This document shows positions 55,746 to 64,000 of a stretch of DNA of 64,000 nucleotides, one piece after another. A model generated the notes under the pieces. That model did no database searches and had not been told where the DNA came from. It saw only the letters and a program-made list of their open reading frames with translations. Both the position numbers and the translations under genes were made by a program. This DNA comes from Pectobacterium aroidearum (GTDB lineage: Bacteria; Pseudomonadota; Gammaproteobacteria; Enterobacterales; Enterobacteriaceae): positions 4,650,001 through 4,714,000 of the forward strand of contig NZ_CP166097.1 of the NCBI RefSeq assembly GCF_041228105.1. The letters run 5' to 3'. The stretch's first letter is position 1. Each line of letters opens with the position of its first letter.

Positions 55746-56563
55746 AACTCACCATCAACCATCTCACCCACTACCGCTACGATGAAGAAGTGAAGTTCAG
55801 CACCCAGTATTTGCGCCTGACGCCGCAAAACTCTGCCCATCAGAAAATACGGGAGTGGAAGCTGACACTACCCACCTCAGCGGTTCAAACCACCGACGCG
55901 TATGGTAATGTACTGCATGTGCTGACACTCGATCACCCTCATCAGGACATTACGATTCATGCGGAAGGTGTTGTCGATCTTCTCGACAGCGGCGCAGCAG
56001 AAAGTCCCGAAATACAGGATGGGCTGTCACCGTTAGTTTTTTTACGCTCGACGCCGCTGACCGAAGCTGACGGCGAGATTCGAGCGTTTGCACAACGCTA
56101 TTACCGTCCAGATGCTGCGGAGGAAAGCCTGAATACGCTGATGGCGGAATTACGGCTGAAAATGCCGTATACTCCCGGCGCAACGCAGGTGCAGGATACC
56201 GCGGCGGCGGCATTTGCCATGCAGAAAGGCGTTTGTCAGGATCACACCCATGTGTTTCTCGCCTGCTGCCGTAGCCTGAGTATTCCAGCACGCTATGTGA
56301 GCGGCTACGTGTACAGTCAGGATACCCACCATGTCGCCATGCACGCCTGGGCGGAAGTGTGGTTAAACGGATACTGGCAAGGATTTGATATTACCAACAG
56401 TACCCGACAGCTCCATCAGCATCTGTGGCTGGCCGTAGGAATGGATTATATGGATGCCTGCCCGGTTCGCGGTACGCGGCTGGGAGGGGGATGCGAAGAG
56501 ATGTTTTCAGAAGCTGAAGTCCGCTTGTTTGAACGGCAACAGCAGGTACAGCAGCAACAGTAG
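55742..56563 (+). CDS. transglutaminase-like cysteine peptidase of the Anbu cluster
   Basis: A 273-residue protein with an N-terminal bacterial transglutaminase-associated domain (LTINHLTHYRYDEEVKFSTQYLRLTPQ) and a catalytic domain carrying Cys in KGVCQDHTHVFLACCRSLSIPARYVSGY, His in HHVAMHAWAEVWL and Asp in GYWQGFDITNS, a complete triad. It may act as peptidase or amidase on the product of the ATP-grasp enzyme. The ATGA overlap with the previous gene shows coupling. Confidence 0.92.
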   Translation: MKLTINHLTHYRYDEEVKFSTQYLRLTPQNSAHQKIREWKLTLPTSAVQTTDAYGNVLHVLTLDHPHQDITIHAEGVVDLLDSGAAESPEIQDGLSPLVFLRSTPLTEADGEIRAFAQRYYRPDAAEESLNTLMAELRLKMPYTPGATQVQDTAAAAFAMQKGVCQDHTHVFLACCRSLSIPARYVSGYVYSQDTHHVAMHAWAEVWLNGYWQGFDITNSTRQLHQHLWLAVGMDYMDACPVRGTRLGGGCEEMFSEAEVRLFERQQQVQQQQ

Positions 56564-56586
56564 AATTTTTAACGAAAAGGTACCTT

Positions 56587-57324
56587 ATGACGTACTGTGT
56601 CGCCATGTGTCTGTCTGACGGCCTGGTTTTTGCCTCCGATTCCCGCACGAATGCGGGCGTCGATCACATTGCAACGTTCAAGAAACTCTATGTTTTCCAG
56701 CATGAGAATGAACGCGTGTTAGTGATCCAATGCGCGGGAAACCTGGCGACAACGCAAAGCATTATCAGCCTGCTCAACGCCCGTATTGACGCGCAGCATA
56801 CGCCAAATCTCATGCAGGTTAACTCCATGTATGACGCCGCGATGTTGCTCGGGGAAACCGTGCGAGAAGTGATTCACCGCGATAGCAGCGTTCAGCAGAA
56901 CGGCAGCAATACCAATTTCGGCTGCAACCTGCTGCTAGGCGGCCAGATTGGCGGTGAAACACATCGGCTGTTTCATATTTACCCTGAAGGTAACTTCATT
57001 GAGGCCACGCCGGATACCCCGTATTTCCAGATCGGCGAGAGTAAGTACGGAAAACCGATCATCGATCGCGTGTTGACGATGGATACCCCTCTGGAACAAG
57101 CCATGTGCTGTGCGCTGATTTCTATCGATTCCACCTTGCGCAGTAATCTGTCGGTCGGTCTGCCACTGGATGTCATGATTTACCGCACCGGCAGTTTTGC
57201 CAGCACTGAACAGCAACGCATTACGGAAAACAATGCCTACTTCACGACGATCCGTAAAGCCTGGTCGGAAGGGCTACTGAATACTTTCCGCCAGCTTCCT
57301 CCGTTCCCCGATATTCAACCGTAA
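56587..57324 (+). CDS. Anbu, bacterial proteasome-like beta subunit
   Basis: A 245-residue Ntn-hydrolase of the Anbu family (ancestral beta subunit). After removal of Met1 the Thr of MTYCVAMCLSDGLVFASDSRTNAGVD would be the nucleophile; SDSRTN and FKKLYVF match the conserved Asp17/Lys33 equivalents of proteasome beta subunits. Anbu forms open spiral or ring assemblies with no known ATPase. It closes the four-gene cluster, 23 bases after the transglutaminase gene. The physiological substrate is unknown. Confidence 0.93.
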   Translation: MTYCVAMCLSDGLVFASDSRTNAGVDHIATFKKLYVFQHENERVLVIQCAGNLATTQSIISLLNARIDAQHTPNLMQVNSMYDAAMLLGETVREVIHRDSSVQQNGSNTNFGCNLLLGGQIGGETHRLFHIYPEGNFIEATPDTPYFQIGESKYGKPIIDRVLTMDTPLEQAMCCALISIDSTLRSNLSVGLPLDVMIYRTGSFASTEQQRITENNAYFTTIRKAWSEGLLNTFRQLPPFPDIQP

Positions 57325-57545
57325 TATGCACCTCCTCGTCGGCATTCGATAGTCAGCGTCACGCATGACGACGAATGCCGAAAACGGTATCGGGTATTTC
57401 AGATATTTCTGTATCACCCCTCTCACTTACCATAAAAAAATGCCCGACAGACCGTCAGAGCACGCCGTGTAAGCCTTCGCGACCCCCGCACTCAATCTGG
57501 TCAAATGTTGTTCAAGTTCGATTTATCTACTAGGTGGGAATTTCT
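57325..57545. other. gap after the Anbu cluster
   Basis: No gene and no clear terminator; the sequence ATTTCAGATATTTCTGTAT has weak dyad symmetry only. The adjoining 57546-57727 holds the nrdD control region listed separately. Confidence 0.45.
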
Positions 57546-57559
57546 TTGCTCTACATCAA
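57546..57559 (+). promoter_or_regulatory. FNR-like site upstream of nrdD
   Basis: TTGCT-CTAC-ATCAA matches the FNR consensus TTGAT-N4-ATCAA except for one base in the left arm. Anaerobic activation of nrdDG by FNR is known in E. coli, so the site is plausible. Confidence 0.6.
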
Positions 57560-57596
57560 TTTTGCAGCGATAAAAGCGCAAACACCCCTACGCAAT

Positions 57597-57643
57597 TTCA
57601 ATATATAGTGCCTATCCTATAAACACGACCTACATATAGTGTT
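57597..57643 (+). promoter_or_regulatory. two NrdR boxes upstream of nrdD
   Basis: Two related AT-rich sites ending ATATAGTG (57597-57612 and 57628-57643) are offset by 31 bases, three helical turns, the arrangement bound by the ribonucleotide-reductase repressor NrdR. DnaA-box-like TTATCCACA sequences follow (57643-57651; TTATCCACA complement near 57700). Confidence 0.75.
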
Positions 57644-57727
57644 TATCCACAATGTCATCCACAGCCCTCTGTAACCCTTGTCGGGTAGGGCTTTTGCCTG
57701 TGGATAACCTTTCCAGAGGAAGAAAAC

Positions 57728-59866
57728 GTGAAACCAGTTGTGATTAAACGGGACGGTTGCCAGGTGCCTTTTGATGAAGTGCGTATCAAAGAGGCGGTCG
57801 AACGCGCGGCACATGCAGCCGGTGTCAATGATGCAGATTACTGCGCAACTGTGGCCTGTGCGGTCGCTCAACAAATGCAGGACAAATCGCGCGTAGATAT
57901 CCGCGAGATTCAGGACGCCGTCGAAAACCTGCTGATGTCCGGCAATTACAAAAAACTGGCGCGAACCTACATCGAATACCGCCACGACAGAGACATCGCA
58001 CGTGAACGCCACGGTCGGCTGAATCAGGAAATTCGCGGTCTGGTCGAGCAGAGCAACATGGCGCTGCTGAACGAGAACGCCAACAAAGACAGTAAAGTCA
58101 TTCCCACCCAGCGCGATCTGCTGGCGGGTATCGTCGCCAAGCATTACGCCAAGCAGTACATTCTGCCGCGTGATGTGGTCCTGGCGCACGAGCGCGGCGA
58201 GATTCACTATCACGACCTCGACTATTCGCCCTTTTTCCCGATGTTTAACTGCATGCTGATCGACCTGAACGGCATGCTGACCAACGGCTTCAAAATGGGT
58301 AACGCGGAAATTGAGCCACCGAAGTCGATCTCAACCGCGACCGCCGTCACCGCGCAGATTATCGCTCAGGTCGCCAGCCACATTTATGGCGGCACCACGA
58401 TTAACCGCATTGATGAAATTCTGGCGCCGTTCGTCACCGCCAGCCATGCAAAACATAAAGCCGTAGCAGAAGAGTGGCAGATTCCAGATGCAGACAACTA
58501 TGCCCTGACCCGCACGGAAAAAGAGTGCTACGACGCTTTTCAGTCTCTGGAATACGAAGTCAATACGCTGCACACCGCTAACGGCCAGACCCCGTTCGTC
58601 ACCTTTGGTTTCGGGCTCGGCGTCAGTTGGGAATCGCGTCTGATTCAGGAATCTATCCTGCGCAATCGCATTGCCGGGCTGGGTAAAAACCACAAAACGG
58701 CGGTCTTCCCGAAACTGGTCTTCGCCATTCGCGATGGCCTGAACCACAAAGCAGGCGATCCGAATTACGATATCAAACAGCTTGCGCTGGAGTGCGCCAG
58801 CAAGCGTATGTACCCGGATATCCTGAACTACGATCAGGTCGTCAACGTCACCGGCTCGTTCAAAACGCCAATGGGCTGCCGCAGTTTCCTCGGTGTTTAT
58901 GAGGAAAACGGCCAGCAGGTTCATGACGGTCGCAATAACTTAGGCGTGATAAGCCTGAACCTGCCACGTATTGCGCTGGAAGCCGAAGGCAATGAAGACC
59001 GCTTCTGGACACTGCTCGATCAGCGTCTGGCGCTGGCGAAGAAAGCGCTGATGACACGTATTGCACGGCTGGAAAGTGTGAAAGCCCGCGTTGCGCCCAT
59101 CCTGTATATGGAAGGTGCCTGCGGCGTGCGCTTAAAAGCAGACGACAGCATTGCAGACATCTTCAAGAACGGACGCGCCTCCATTTCGCTAGGCTACATC
59201 GGCCTGCATGAAACGATTAATGCCCTCTTCGGTAACCAAACGCACGTGTTTGATGACGAAACGCTGCGTGCCAAAGCCATCGCCATCATCGCCTGTCTGA
59301 AAGATGCTACCGAGCAGTGGAAAGACGAAACGGGCTACGGCTTCAGCCTGTACAGCACGCCGAGTGAAAACCTGTGTGACCGCTTCTGCCGTCTGGATAC
59401 CGCCGAGTTTGGCGTCGTGCAGGGCGTGACGGACAAAGGGTATTACACCAACAGCTTCCACCTCGATGTAGAGAAGAAGGTAAACCCTTACCAGAAAATC
59501 GACTTCGAGCTGCCCTATCCGCCACTGGCTAACGGCGGGTTCATTTGCTACGGCGAATACCCGAACCTGCAACACAACCTCAAAGCGCTGGAAGACGTGT
59601 GGGATTACAGCTACAGCCGCGTGCCTTACTACGGCACCAACACGCCGATCGACGAATGCTATGAGTGTGGTTTCACTGGTGAATTCGAGTGCACCAGCAA
59701 AGGCTTCACCTGCCCGAAATGCGGCAACCACGATTCGGCACGCGTTTCCGTCACGCGCCGCGTGTGCGGCTATCTCGGCAGCCCGGATGCTCGCCCGTTC
59801 AACGCCGGTAAACAGGAAGAAGTTAAGCGTAGAATCAAGCATTTAGGCAACGGTCAACTGGGGTAA
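57728..59866 (+). CDS. nrdD: anaerobic ribonucleoside-triphosphate reductase
   Basis: A glycyl-radical enzyme that makes dNTPs without oxygen. The 712-residue length is identical to E. coli NrdD and most blocks match. The N-terminal ATP-cone (VVIKRDGCQVPFDEVRIKEAVERAA) is present, as are zinc cysteines CYECGFTGEFECTSKGFTCPKCG. The glycyl-radical motif RRVCGYLGSPDARPFNAGKQEEVKRR lies at the C terminus. The start is GTG at 57728 with GAGGAAG upstream. The operon continues with the activase gene nrdG. Confidence 0.97.
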   Translation: MKPVVIKRDGCQVPFDEVRIKEAVERAAHAAGVNDADYCATVACAVAQQMQDKSRVDIREIQDAVENLLMSGNYKKLARTYIEYRHDRDIARERHGRLNQEIRGLVEQSNMALLNENANKDSKVIPTQRDLLAGIVAKHYAKQYILPRDVVLAHERGEIHYHDLDYSPFFPMFNCMLIDLNGMLTNGFKMGNAEIEPPKSISTATAVTAQIIAQVASHIYGGTTINRIDEILAPFVTASHAKHKAVAEEWQIPDADNYALTRTEKECYDAFQSLEYEVNTLHTANGQTPFVTFGFGLGVSWESRLIQESILRNRIAGLGKNHKTAVFPKLVFAIRDGLNHKAGDPNYDIKQLALECASKRMYPDILNYDQVVNVTGSFKTPMGCRSFLGVYEENGQQVHDGRNNLGVISLNLPRIALEAEGNEDRFWTLLDQRLALAKKALMTRIARLESVKARVAPILYMEGACGVRLKADDSIADIFKNGRASISLGYIGLHETINALFGNQTHVFDDETLRAKAIAIIACLKDATEQWKDETGYGFSLYSTPSENLCDRFCRLDTAEFGVVQGVTDKGYYTNSFHLDVEKKVNPYQKIDFELPYPPLANGGFICYGEYPNLQHNLKALEDVWDYSYSRVPYYGTNTPIDECYECGFTGEFECTSKGFTCPKCGNHDSARVSVTRRVCGYLGSPDARPFNAGKQEEVKRRIKHLGNGQLG

Positions 59867-59947
59867 TCCCTTTCGGGCCGCCGCAATGCGGCCCACCTTT
59901 CGCGGCACCGTTAGCACACGCCCGCTTCATAACATGGGCTCTACCGT

Positions 59948-60412
59948 ATGAATTACCACCAGTATTATCCCGTTGATGTCGTCAACGGCCCCGGCACCCG
60001 CTGCACGCTGTTTGTCGCTGGCTGCGTGCATGAGTGTGTCGGGTGCTACAACAAAAGCACCTGGCGACTGAATTCCGGTCAGCCGTTTACGCAGGAGCAG
60101 GAAGATAGGATCATCGCCGATCTTCAGGATACAGTGATTCCCCGGCAGGGAATTTCATTATCTGGCGGCGATCCGCTTCACCCACGGAATGTGCCTGATA
60201 TCCTGCGGCTGGTCGAACGCATACGCGCGGAATGCCCGGGCAAAGATATCTGGGTCTGGACGGGCTACGTGCTGGCGGAACTGACGCCGGAGCAGCAGCG
60301 GGTGGTCGATCTCATCAACGTCTTGGTCGATGGAAAATTTGTGCAAGATCTGAAAGATCCCGCACTGATTTGGCGCGGCAGCAGCAATCAGGTTGTCCAC
60401 CGCCTACGGTAA
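59948..60412 (+). CDS. nrdG: anaerobic RNR-activating protein NrdG
   Basis: A radical-SAM activase that generates the glycyl radical on NrdD. The 154-residue protein has the CxxxCxxC iron-sulfur motif within FVAGCVHECVGCYNKSTW, ISLSGGDPL for SAM binding, and LVDGKFVQDLKDP. It lies 81 bases after nrdD; between them is a GGGCCGC/GCGGCCC hairpin (59875-59893) without a T-run, which may adjust the ratio of the two products. Confidence 0.96.
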   Translation: MNYHQYYPVDVVNGPGTRCTLFVAGCVHECVGCYNKSTWRLNSGQPFTQEQEDRIIADLQDTVIPRQGISLSGGDPLHPRNVPDILRLVERIRAECPGKDIWVWTGYVLAELTPEQQRVVDLINVLVDGKFVQDLKDPALIWRGSSNQVVHRLR

Positions 60413-60423
60413 TTGATAAGAGT

Positions 60424-61077
60424 CTACTGAAGCGCCGGCAGCTTACCCAACGAACGTAATTGATCGGATTCCAGCACGGTGACCCGCGCTTTTGGTTCGG
60501 GCGAGAACGCCTGATTCAGCAATGCCTGCGCGACCGTTTTTCCCTCAATTGCCCGCCACTTTGCCGGGAACAGGCGGAACAGCGGAGCGGCCAGGCTTTC
60601 CAGCGGGCGGCTGTCTTCTCTTTCCCCCAGCAGCATCGACGGCTGCGCCAATGTCAGATGTTGCCAGCCCTGCTGCCGCAGCGATCTTTCCGTTTCTCCC
60701 TTCACCCGCGAGTAGAAGAAAGGCGATGTTGCATTCGCACTCAGCGAGCTAACCACTAAAAGGTGCGTCGCGCCCAGCGCCAGTGCCACTTTTGATCCTT
60801 CCACCACCAGCGTGTAATCCACGTAGCGGAACGCCTGCTTACTGCCCGCCGTCTTGAGCGTCGACCCCAGACAGCAAAATGCGATGTCGACAGGATCGGT
60901 CAATTGCGCCAGCGCGGCAGACAGATCGGGATCGTGCGGATTGACCACTTTCTCTGAAGACGCCAGCGGCTTACGGGTCGGTGCATAGATCGTTTCGACC
61001 CGATTATTGGCTTTCAACAGCTGTAACAACTCATGCCCCACTAACCCCGTTGCACCTAATAACAATACCCGGCTCAT
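60424..61077 (-). CDS. yraR: NAD(P)-binding protein YraR (atypical SDR)
   Basis: A 217-residue Rossmann protein with the dinucleotide motif GATGLVGHELLQLL at the N terminus, the conserved NPHDPDLSAALAQLTDPVDIAFCCLGSTLKTAGSKQAF, and SPFFYSRVKGETERSL containing a Tyr-x-x-x-Lys-like pair. It matches E. coli YraR and eukaryotic TIP30-like oxidoreductases. The function is unknown. It is downstream of yhbP with three 16-base repeats in between. Confidence 0.9.
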   Translation of the reverse strand: MSRVLLLGATGLVGHELLQLLKANNRVETIYAPTRKPLASSEKVVNPHDPDLSAALAQLTDPVDIAFCCLGSTLKTAGSKQAFRYVDYTLVVEGSKVALALGATHLLVVSSLSANATSPFFYSRVKGETERSLRQQGWQHLTLAQPSMLLGEREDSRPLESLAAPLFRLFPAKWRAIEGKTVAQALLNQAFSPEPKARVTVLESDQLRSLGKLPALQ

Positions 61078-61131
61078 CGGTTTCCCCCTTGTTCTACGTC
61101 TTGCGCTATCTCATCTTTTTCGATTTCTGCT

Positions 61132-61184
61132 GTTATTAATGACAAACGTTATTAATGACAAACGTTATTTATGACAAATGTTAT
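61132..61184. repeat. three 16-base tandem repeats between yhbP and yraR
   Basis: GTTATTAATGACAAAC occurs at 61132-61147 and 61148-61163 and, with two changes, at 61164-61179, followed by GTTAT. AACGTT-type half sites are repeated once per 1.5 helical turns. They lie 55-107 bases before the yraR start and could be regulator sites or a slippage tract. Confidence 0.7.
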
Positions 61185-61195
61185 CTCTACTGAAC

Positions 61196-61657
<462 letters not shown>

Positions 61658-62104
61658 TCAATCCACTTTCTGAACGAATGTATCCTGCCCGACCACTGGC
61701 TGGCCTTGCGCAGAATGCGGCAGCATAGCTTGCAGAGGCTGACCAGTGTGTCTGTCCAATAACAGCGAGTGAGGTTCCCCCTCCGCGAACAGTTGCTGTT
61801 CCCCCCACTGGCGTAACGCCACAACAAGCGGGAACAGTTGCTCGCCTTTTGGCGTCAGGACATATTCCTGATAAGCCGAACTGTCGGAAACAGGCTGAAC
61901 GGACAAAATACCTTCGTCAACCAACGTGCGCAGGCGGTCGGTCAGAATATTTTTGGCAACGCCCAAACTACGCTGAAAATCGCTAAAACGGCGACGATTG
62001 TCGAAGGCATCGCGGATAATCAGCAACGCCCAGCGATCGCCAACCACATCCAGCGCGCGGGCGACGGGACACGCATCCTCTTTCAGACTTTTGCGCTTCA
62101 CCAT
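61658..62104 (-). CDS. HxlR-family transcriptional regulator
   Basis: A 148-residue winged-helix regulator: CPVARALDVVGDRWALLIIRDAFDNRRRFSDFQRSLGVAKNILTDRLRTLVDEGIL is the HxlR signature, with Cys12 at the usual redox- or ligand-sensing place. It is divergent from an MFS transporter gene, which it probably controls; yhbP follows on the same strand. The C-terminal 40 residues (GEPHSLLLDRHTGQPL) are an extension common in this group. Confidence 0.92.
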   Translation of the reverse strand: MVKRKSLKEDACPVARALDVVGDRWALLIIRDAFDNRRRFSDFQRSLGVAKNILTDRLRTLVDEGILSVQPVSDSSAYQEYVLTPKGEQLFPLVVALRQWGEQQLFAEGEPHSLLLDRHTGQPLQAMLPHSAQGQPVVGQDTFVQKVD

Positions 62105-62193
62105 GACGATTTCTTCCCCTTTTTCCTGTTCAGCTTGCCTTACCTACAGGCTGAAAAGCTGACCGTGCGTTTCTGGTTGCAGAATAAAACCAG

Positions 62194-62232
62194 AGTGTTT
62201 ATGCTTCAACTGGTTTTATTTTGAAACCAACA
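62194..62232. promoter_or_regulatory. probable operator between the HxlR and MFS genes
   Basis: CCAG...CTGGTTTTATTTTGAAACCAAC contains GGTTT and AAACC arms 7 bases apart (62213-62229) and a further ACCAG/CTGGT pair (62190-62213). Dyads of this kind between divergent HxlR and target genes are typical binding sites; which one is used is uncertain. Confidence 0.5.
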
Positions 62233-62254
62233 ATGAGTAGTAAAAGCTAATATT

Positions 62255-63508
62255 ATGAAAACCAGCCCTATTCATACCACGTCATCCGTCACTGAGTGCG
62301 ATCTTTACAGCACGCAGACGACATTGCCGCGCGCGTTAGTTTTGCTGTTTGCCTGTGCCAGCGCCCTCAGCGTCGCCAATGTGTATTACGCACAGCCGCT
62401 GTTGGATGCATTATCGGTAGATTTTCACATCAGCATCGCTGCCGTTGGCGGCGTGATGAGCGCAACACAGCTTGGCTGTGCGCTGGCGTTAATTCTTCTA
62501 GTACCGCTGGGTGATATCCTCAATCGACGCTATTTGATGCTCGCCCAGTTGGGTGCGCTCATCGTGGCGCTGATCGCCGTTGGGCTATCCACCACGTCCC
62601 TGGCTCTATTGATCGGCATGCTGGCCGTGGGCATGCTCGGCACGGCAATGACTCAGGGGCTGATTGCTTATGCCGCGACGGCTGCCGCACCACAGGAGCG
62701 CGGGCGCGTGGTGGGTGCGGCACAGGGCGGCGTGGTGATTGGGCTATTGCTGGCGCGCGTGCTGTCCGGCTTTATCGCCGATGTCGCAGGCTGGCGCAGC
62801 GTGTACTTTTTCTCCGCGCTGCTGATGCTCCTGCTTGCCGTGCTTTTATGGCGCACACTGCCGCATCAGCTGCTTGCCCGGCAACGCCCGCACTATTCCG
62901 CGTTGCTGCTCTCTATGCTGACCCTGCTGCGTCAAGAACGGGTGTTGCAAATACGCGGCACCATCGCTTTACTGATGTTTGCTGCCCTGAGCATTTTCTG
63001 GAGCGCACTGGTTCTGCCGCTGAGTCGCGAACCGTATTTCTTTTCTCATACGGTTATCGGTGCGTTTGGTCTGGTGGGGATTCTCGGCGCATTGGCGGCG
63101 GTAAAAGCGGGCTCATTGGCCGATAAAGGCCGCGAACAGTGGGTCAGCGGCATCGCCCTGTTATTGCTGCTGACATCGTGGCTGCCGCTGTGGTTAGCCC
63201 CCTATTCTCTCCTCGCGCTGGTGGTCGGCATCATCGTTCTCGATCTGGGCGGACAGGCCATTCACGTCACCAACCAAAGCATGATTTTCAAGACGCATCC
63301 CGATGCGCACAGCCGTCTGGTTGGCTGTTATATGTTGTTTTATAGCATCGGCAGCGGGCTTGGCGCGATGGCAACGACAGCGGCGTATGACGCTGCGGGC
63401 TGGTCAGGCGTGTGCCTCCTTGGCGCAGCCGTCAGCCTGACGGCGCTGCTTTTCTGGAAAGTGACGCTGCACGCCTCAGCGCCGTCACCGGCCGCTTCCA
63501 CGCCATAG
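62255..63508 (+). CDS. major facilitator superfamily transporter
   Basis: A 417-residue inner-membrane protein with 12 hydrophobic segments, starting after a 25-residue cytoplasmic tail. SVANVYYAQPLLDALSVDFHIS and GVMSATQLGCALALILLVPLGDILNRR (motif A between helices 2 and 3) place it in the MFS group of drug/metabolite efflux permeases of the YnfM/NepI-like kind. It is divergent from the HxlR regulator, which points to inducible efflux of a small toxic compound. The substrate cannot be read. Confidence 0.92.
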   Translation: MKTSPIHTTSSVTECDLYSTQTTLPRALVLLFACASALSVANVYYAQPLLDALSVDFHISIAAVGGVMSATQLGCALALILLVPLGDILNRRYLMLAQLGALIVALIAVGLSTTSLALLIGMLAVGMLGTAMTQGLIAYAATAAAPQERGRVVGAAQGGVVIGLLLARVLSGFIADVAGWRSVYFFSALLMLLLAVLLWRTLPHQLLARQRPHYSALLLSMLTLLRQERVLQIRGTIALLMFAALSIFWSALVLPLSREPYFFSHTVIGAFGLVGILGALAAVKAGSLADKGREQWVSGIALLLLLTSWLPLWLAPYSLLALVVGIIVLDLGGQAIHVTNQSMIFKTHPDAHSRLVGCYMLFYSIGSGLGAMATTAAYDAAGWSGVCLLGAAVSLTALLFWKVTLHASAPSPAASTP

Positions 63509-63565
63509 TGATAGCGGAGCAACGCTTCTTGATAAACACACCATCCTATTGATAAGGGAAACAGC

Positions 63566-64000
63566 ATGAGCGAACTGACATTACTGGCTGATGCCGACGA
63601 GCGCGGCCGACGCTATCTGGCTGAGAATGCACAGCGTCGGGTTTTCCCCGATGCCGCTGCCCTCGCCGCGCTGGCACGTTTTGATGAAGCGCTGCCGCAA
63701 CAGGGCTTCTCGCCCGAAAGCACGCTGACGCTGCTGGATGAGGTCGGCTCACCAGCTACCACCGCCTCCAATGGCCCAAACTATTTTGGCTTTGTTATCG
63801 GTGCCTCATTGCCGGTCGCCGCCGCTTCCGAGCGATTAATGATCGCCTGGGATCAGTGCGCCTCCACCTTTGATAACTCACCAGTCTCCGCCACGCTGGA
63901 ACGTCTCGCCAGCCGCTGGGTACTCGATGCGCTGAACTTGCCCAAAGAAAGCGCCGTGGGTTTCGGCACCAGCGCTACCGCCTGCACGCTTTCCTGCCTG
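63566..64000 (+). CDS. PLP-dependent decarboxylase/aminotransferase, 3' end outside window
   Basis: The first 145 codons of a gene that runs off the window. The sequence (NGPNYFGFVIGASLPVAAASERLMIAWDQCASTFDNSPVSATLERLASRWVLDALNLP, then VGFGTSATACTLSCL) is typical of the N-terminal region of group II pyridoxal-dependent amino-acid decarboxylases. The TSATACTL segment would bind the PLP phosphate; the lysine lies beyond the window. GATAAGGG precedes the ATG. It is co-oriented with the MFS gene 57 bases upstream and may form an operon with it. Confidence 0.82.
   Translation, partial: MSELTLLADADERGRRYLAENAQRRVFPDAAALAALARFDEALPQQGFSPESTLTLLDEVGSPATTASNGPNYFGFVIGASLPVAAASERLMIAWDQCASTFDNSPVSATLERLASRWVLDALNLPKESAVGFGTSATACTLSCL

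Overview
The window is enterobacterial chromosome, most likely Pectobacterium or a close relative in Pectobacteriaceae. The order lptG-lptF / pepA-holC-valS ... yjgN, yjgM, rraB, argI, tabA, pyrL-pyrB-pyrI, ridA is the conserved Enterobacterales neighbourhood, and nearly all of these proteins read end to end like their E. coli counterparts. The genus is inferred from recalled protein similarity and repeat content, not from a search. Both ends are cut through genes: an HNH nuclease on the left and a PLP-dependent enzyme on the right.

1-18 kb. An HNH nuclease gene is followed by an RNA-repair locus: rtcB and a downstream HEAT-repeat gene behind a sigma-54 promoter, with the activator gene rtcR divergent. 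Then come fosA and a solitary fragment of a P4-type immunity region (a CI/C4-like antisense RNA, an ash remnant and a small unknown gene). A structured non-coding repeat, a LysR regulator with aspA, a four-gene exporter operon lacking an ATPase, a secreted lipase-like hydrolase, roxA and a GNAT gene follow.

18-28.7 kb. A roughly 10.6 kb P4-like island sits in the leuX-type tRNA-Leu(CAA) gene and is bounded by a 64/62 bp direct repeat. From the tRNA inward it carries the P4-type integrase, a 53-residue gene, a divergent XRE/Ner regulatory pair around a perfect palindrome, an iteron-rich probable origin, a primase-helicase, an ash/CI-RNA module, alpA, a second tyrosine recombinase, about 1 kb of hairpin-rich non-coding DNA and a RelE/HigA-type toxin-antitoxin pair. 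Its far end is an AT-rich two-gene cargo: a ParB/Srx-like protein and a D12-class adenine methyltransferase. This is my best candidate for an undescribed defence system.

28.7-48.2 kb. Core genes lptGF, pepA, holC and valS are followed by a 2.84 kb insertion flanked by two diverged copies of the valS-end/kptA-start sequence. It carries two paralogous genes of unknown function, one of which ends exactly at the junction. Intact kptA, a chemotaxis receptor, a periplasmic hydrolase, an M48 peptidase, a MITE-like repeat, yjgN, yjgM, rraB and argI (with two ARG boxes) follow.

48.2-64 kb. Two tandem PAS-LuxR regulators lie downstream of a 16 bp tandem repeat that carries Shine-Dalgarno-like motifs. 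Then come tabA, the attenuated pyrLBI operon, ridA, the Anbu cluster (ATP-grasp, alpha-E, transglutaminase, proteasome-like subunit), nrdD-nrdG behind NrdR and FNR-like sites, yraR, yhbP, a divergent HxlR/MFS pair and a partial PLP enzyme gene.
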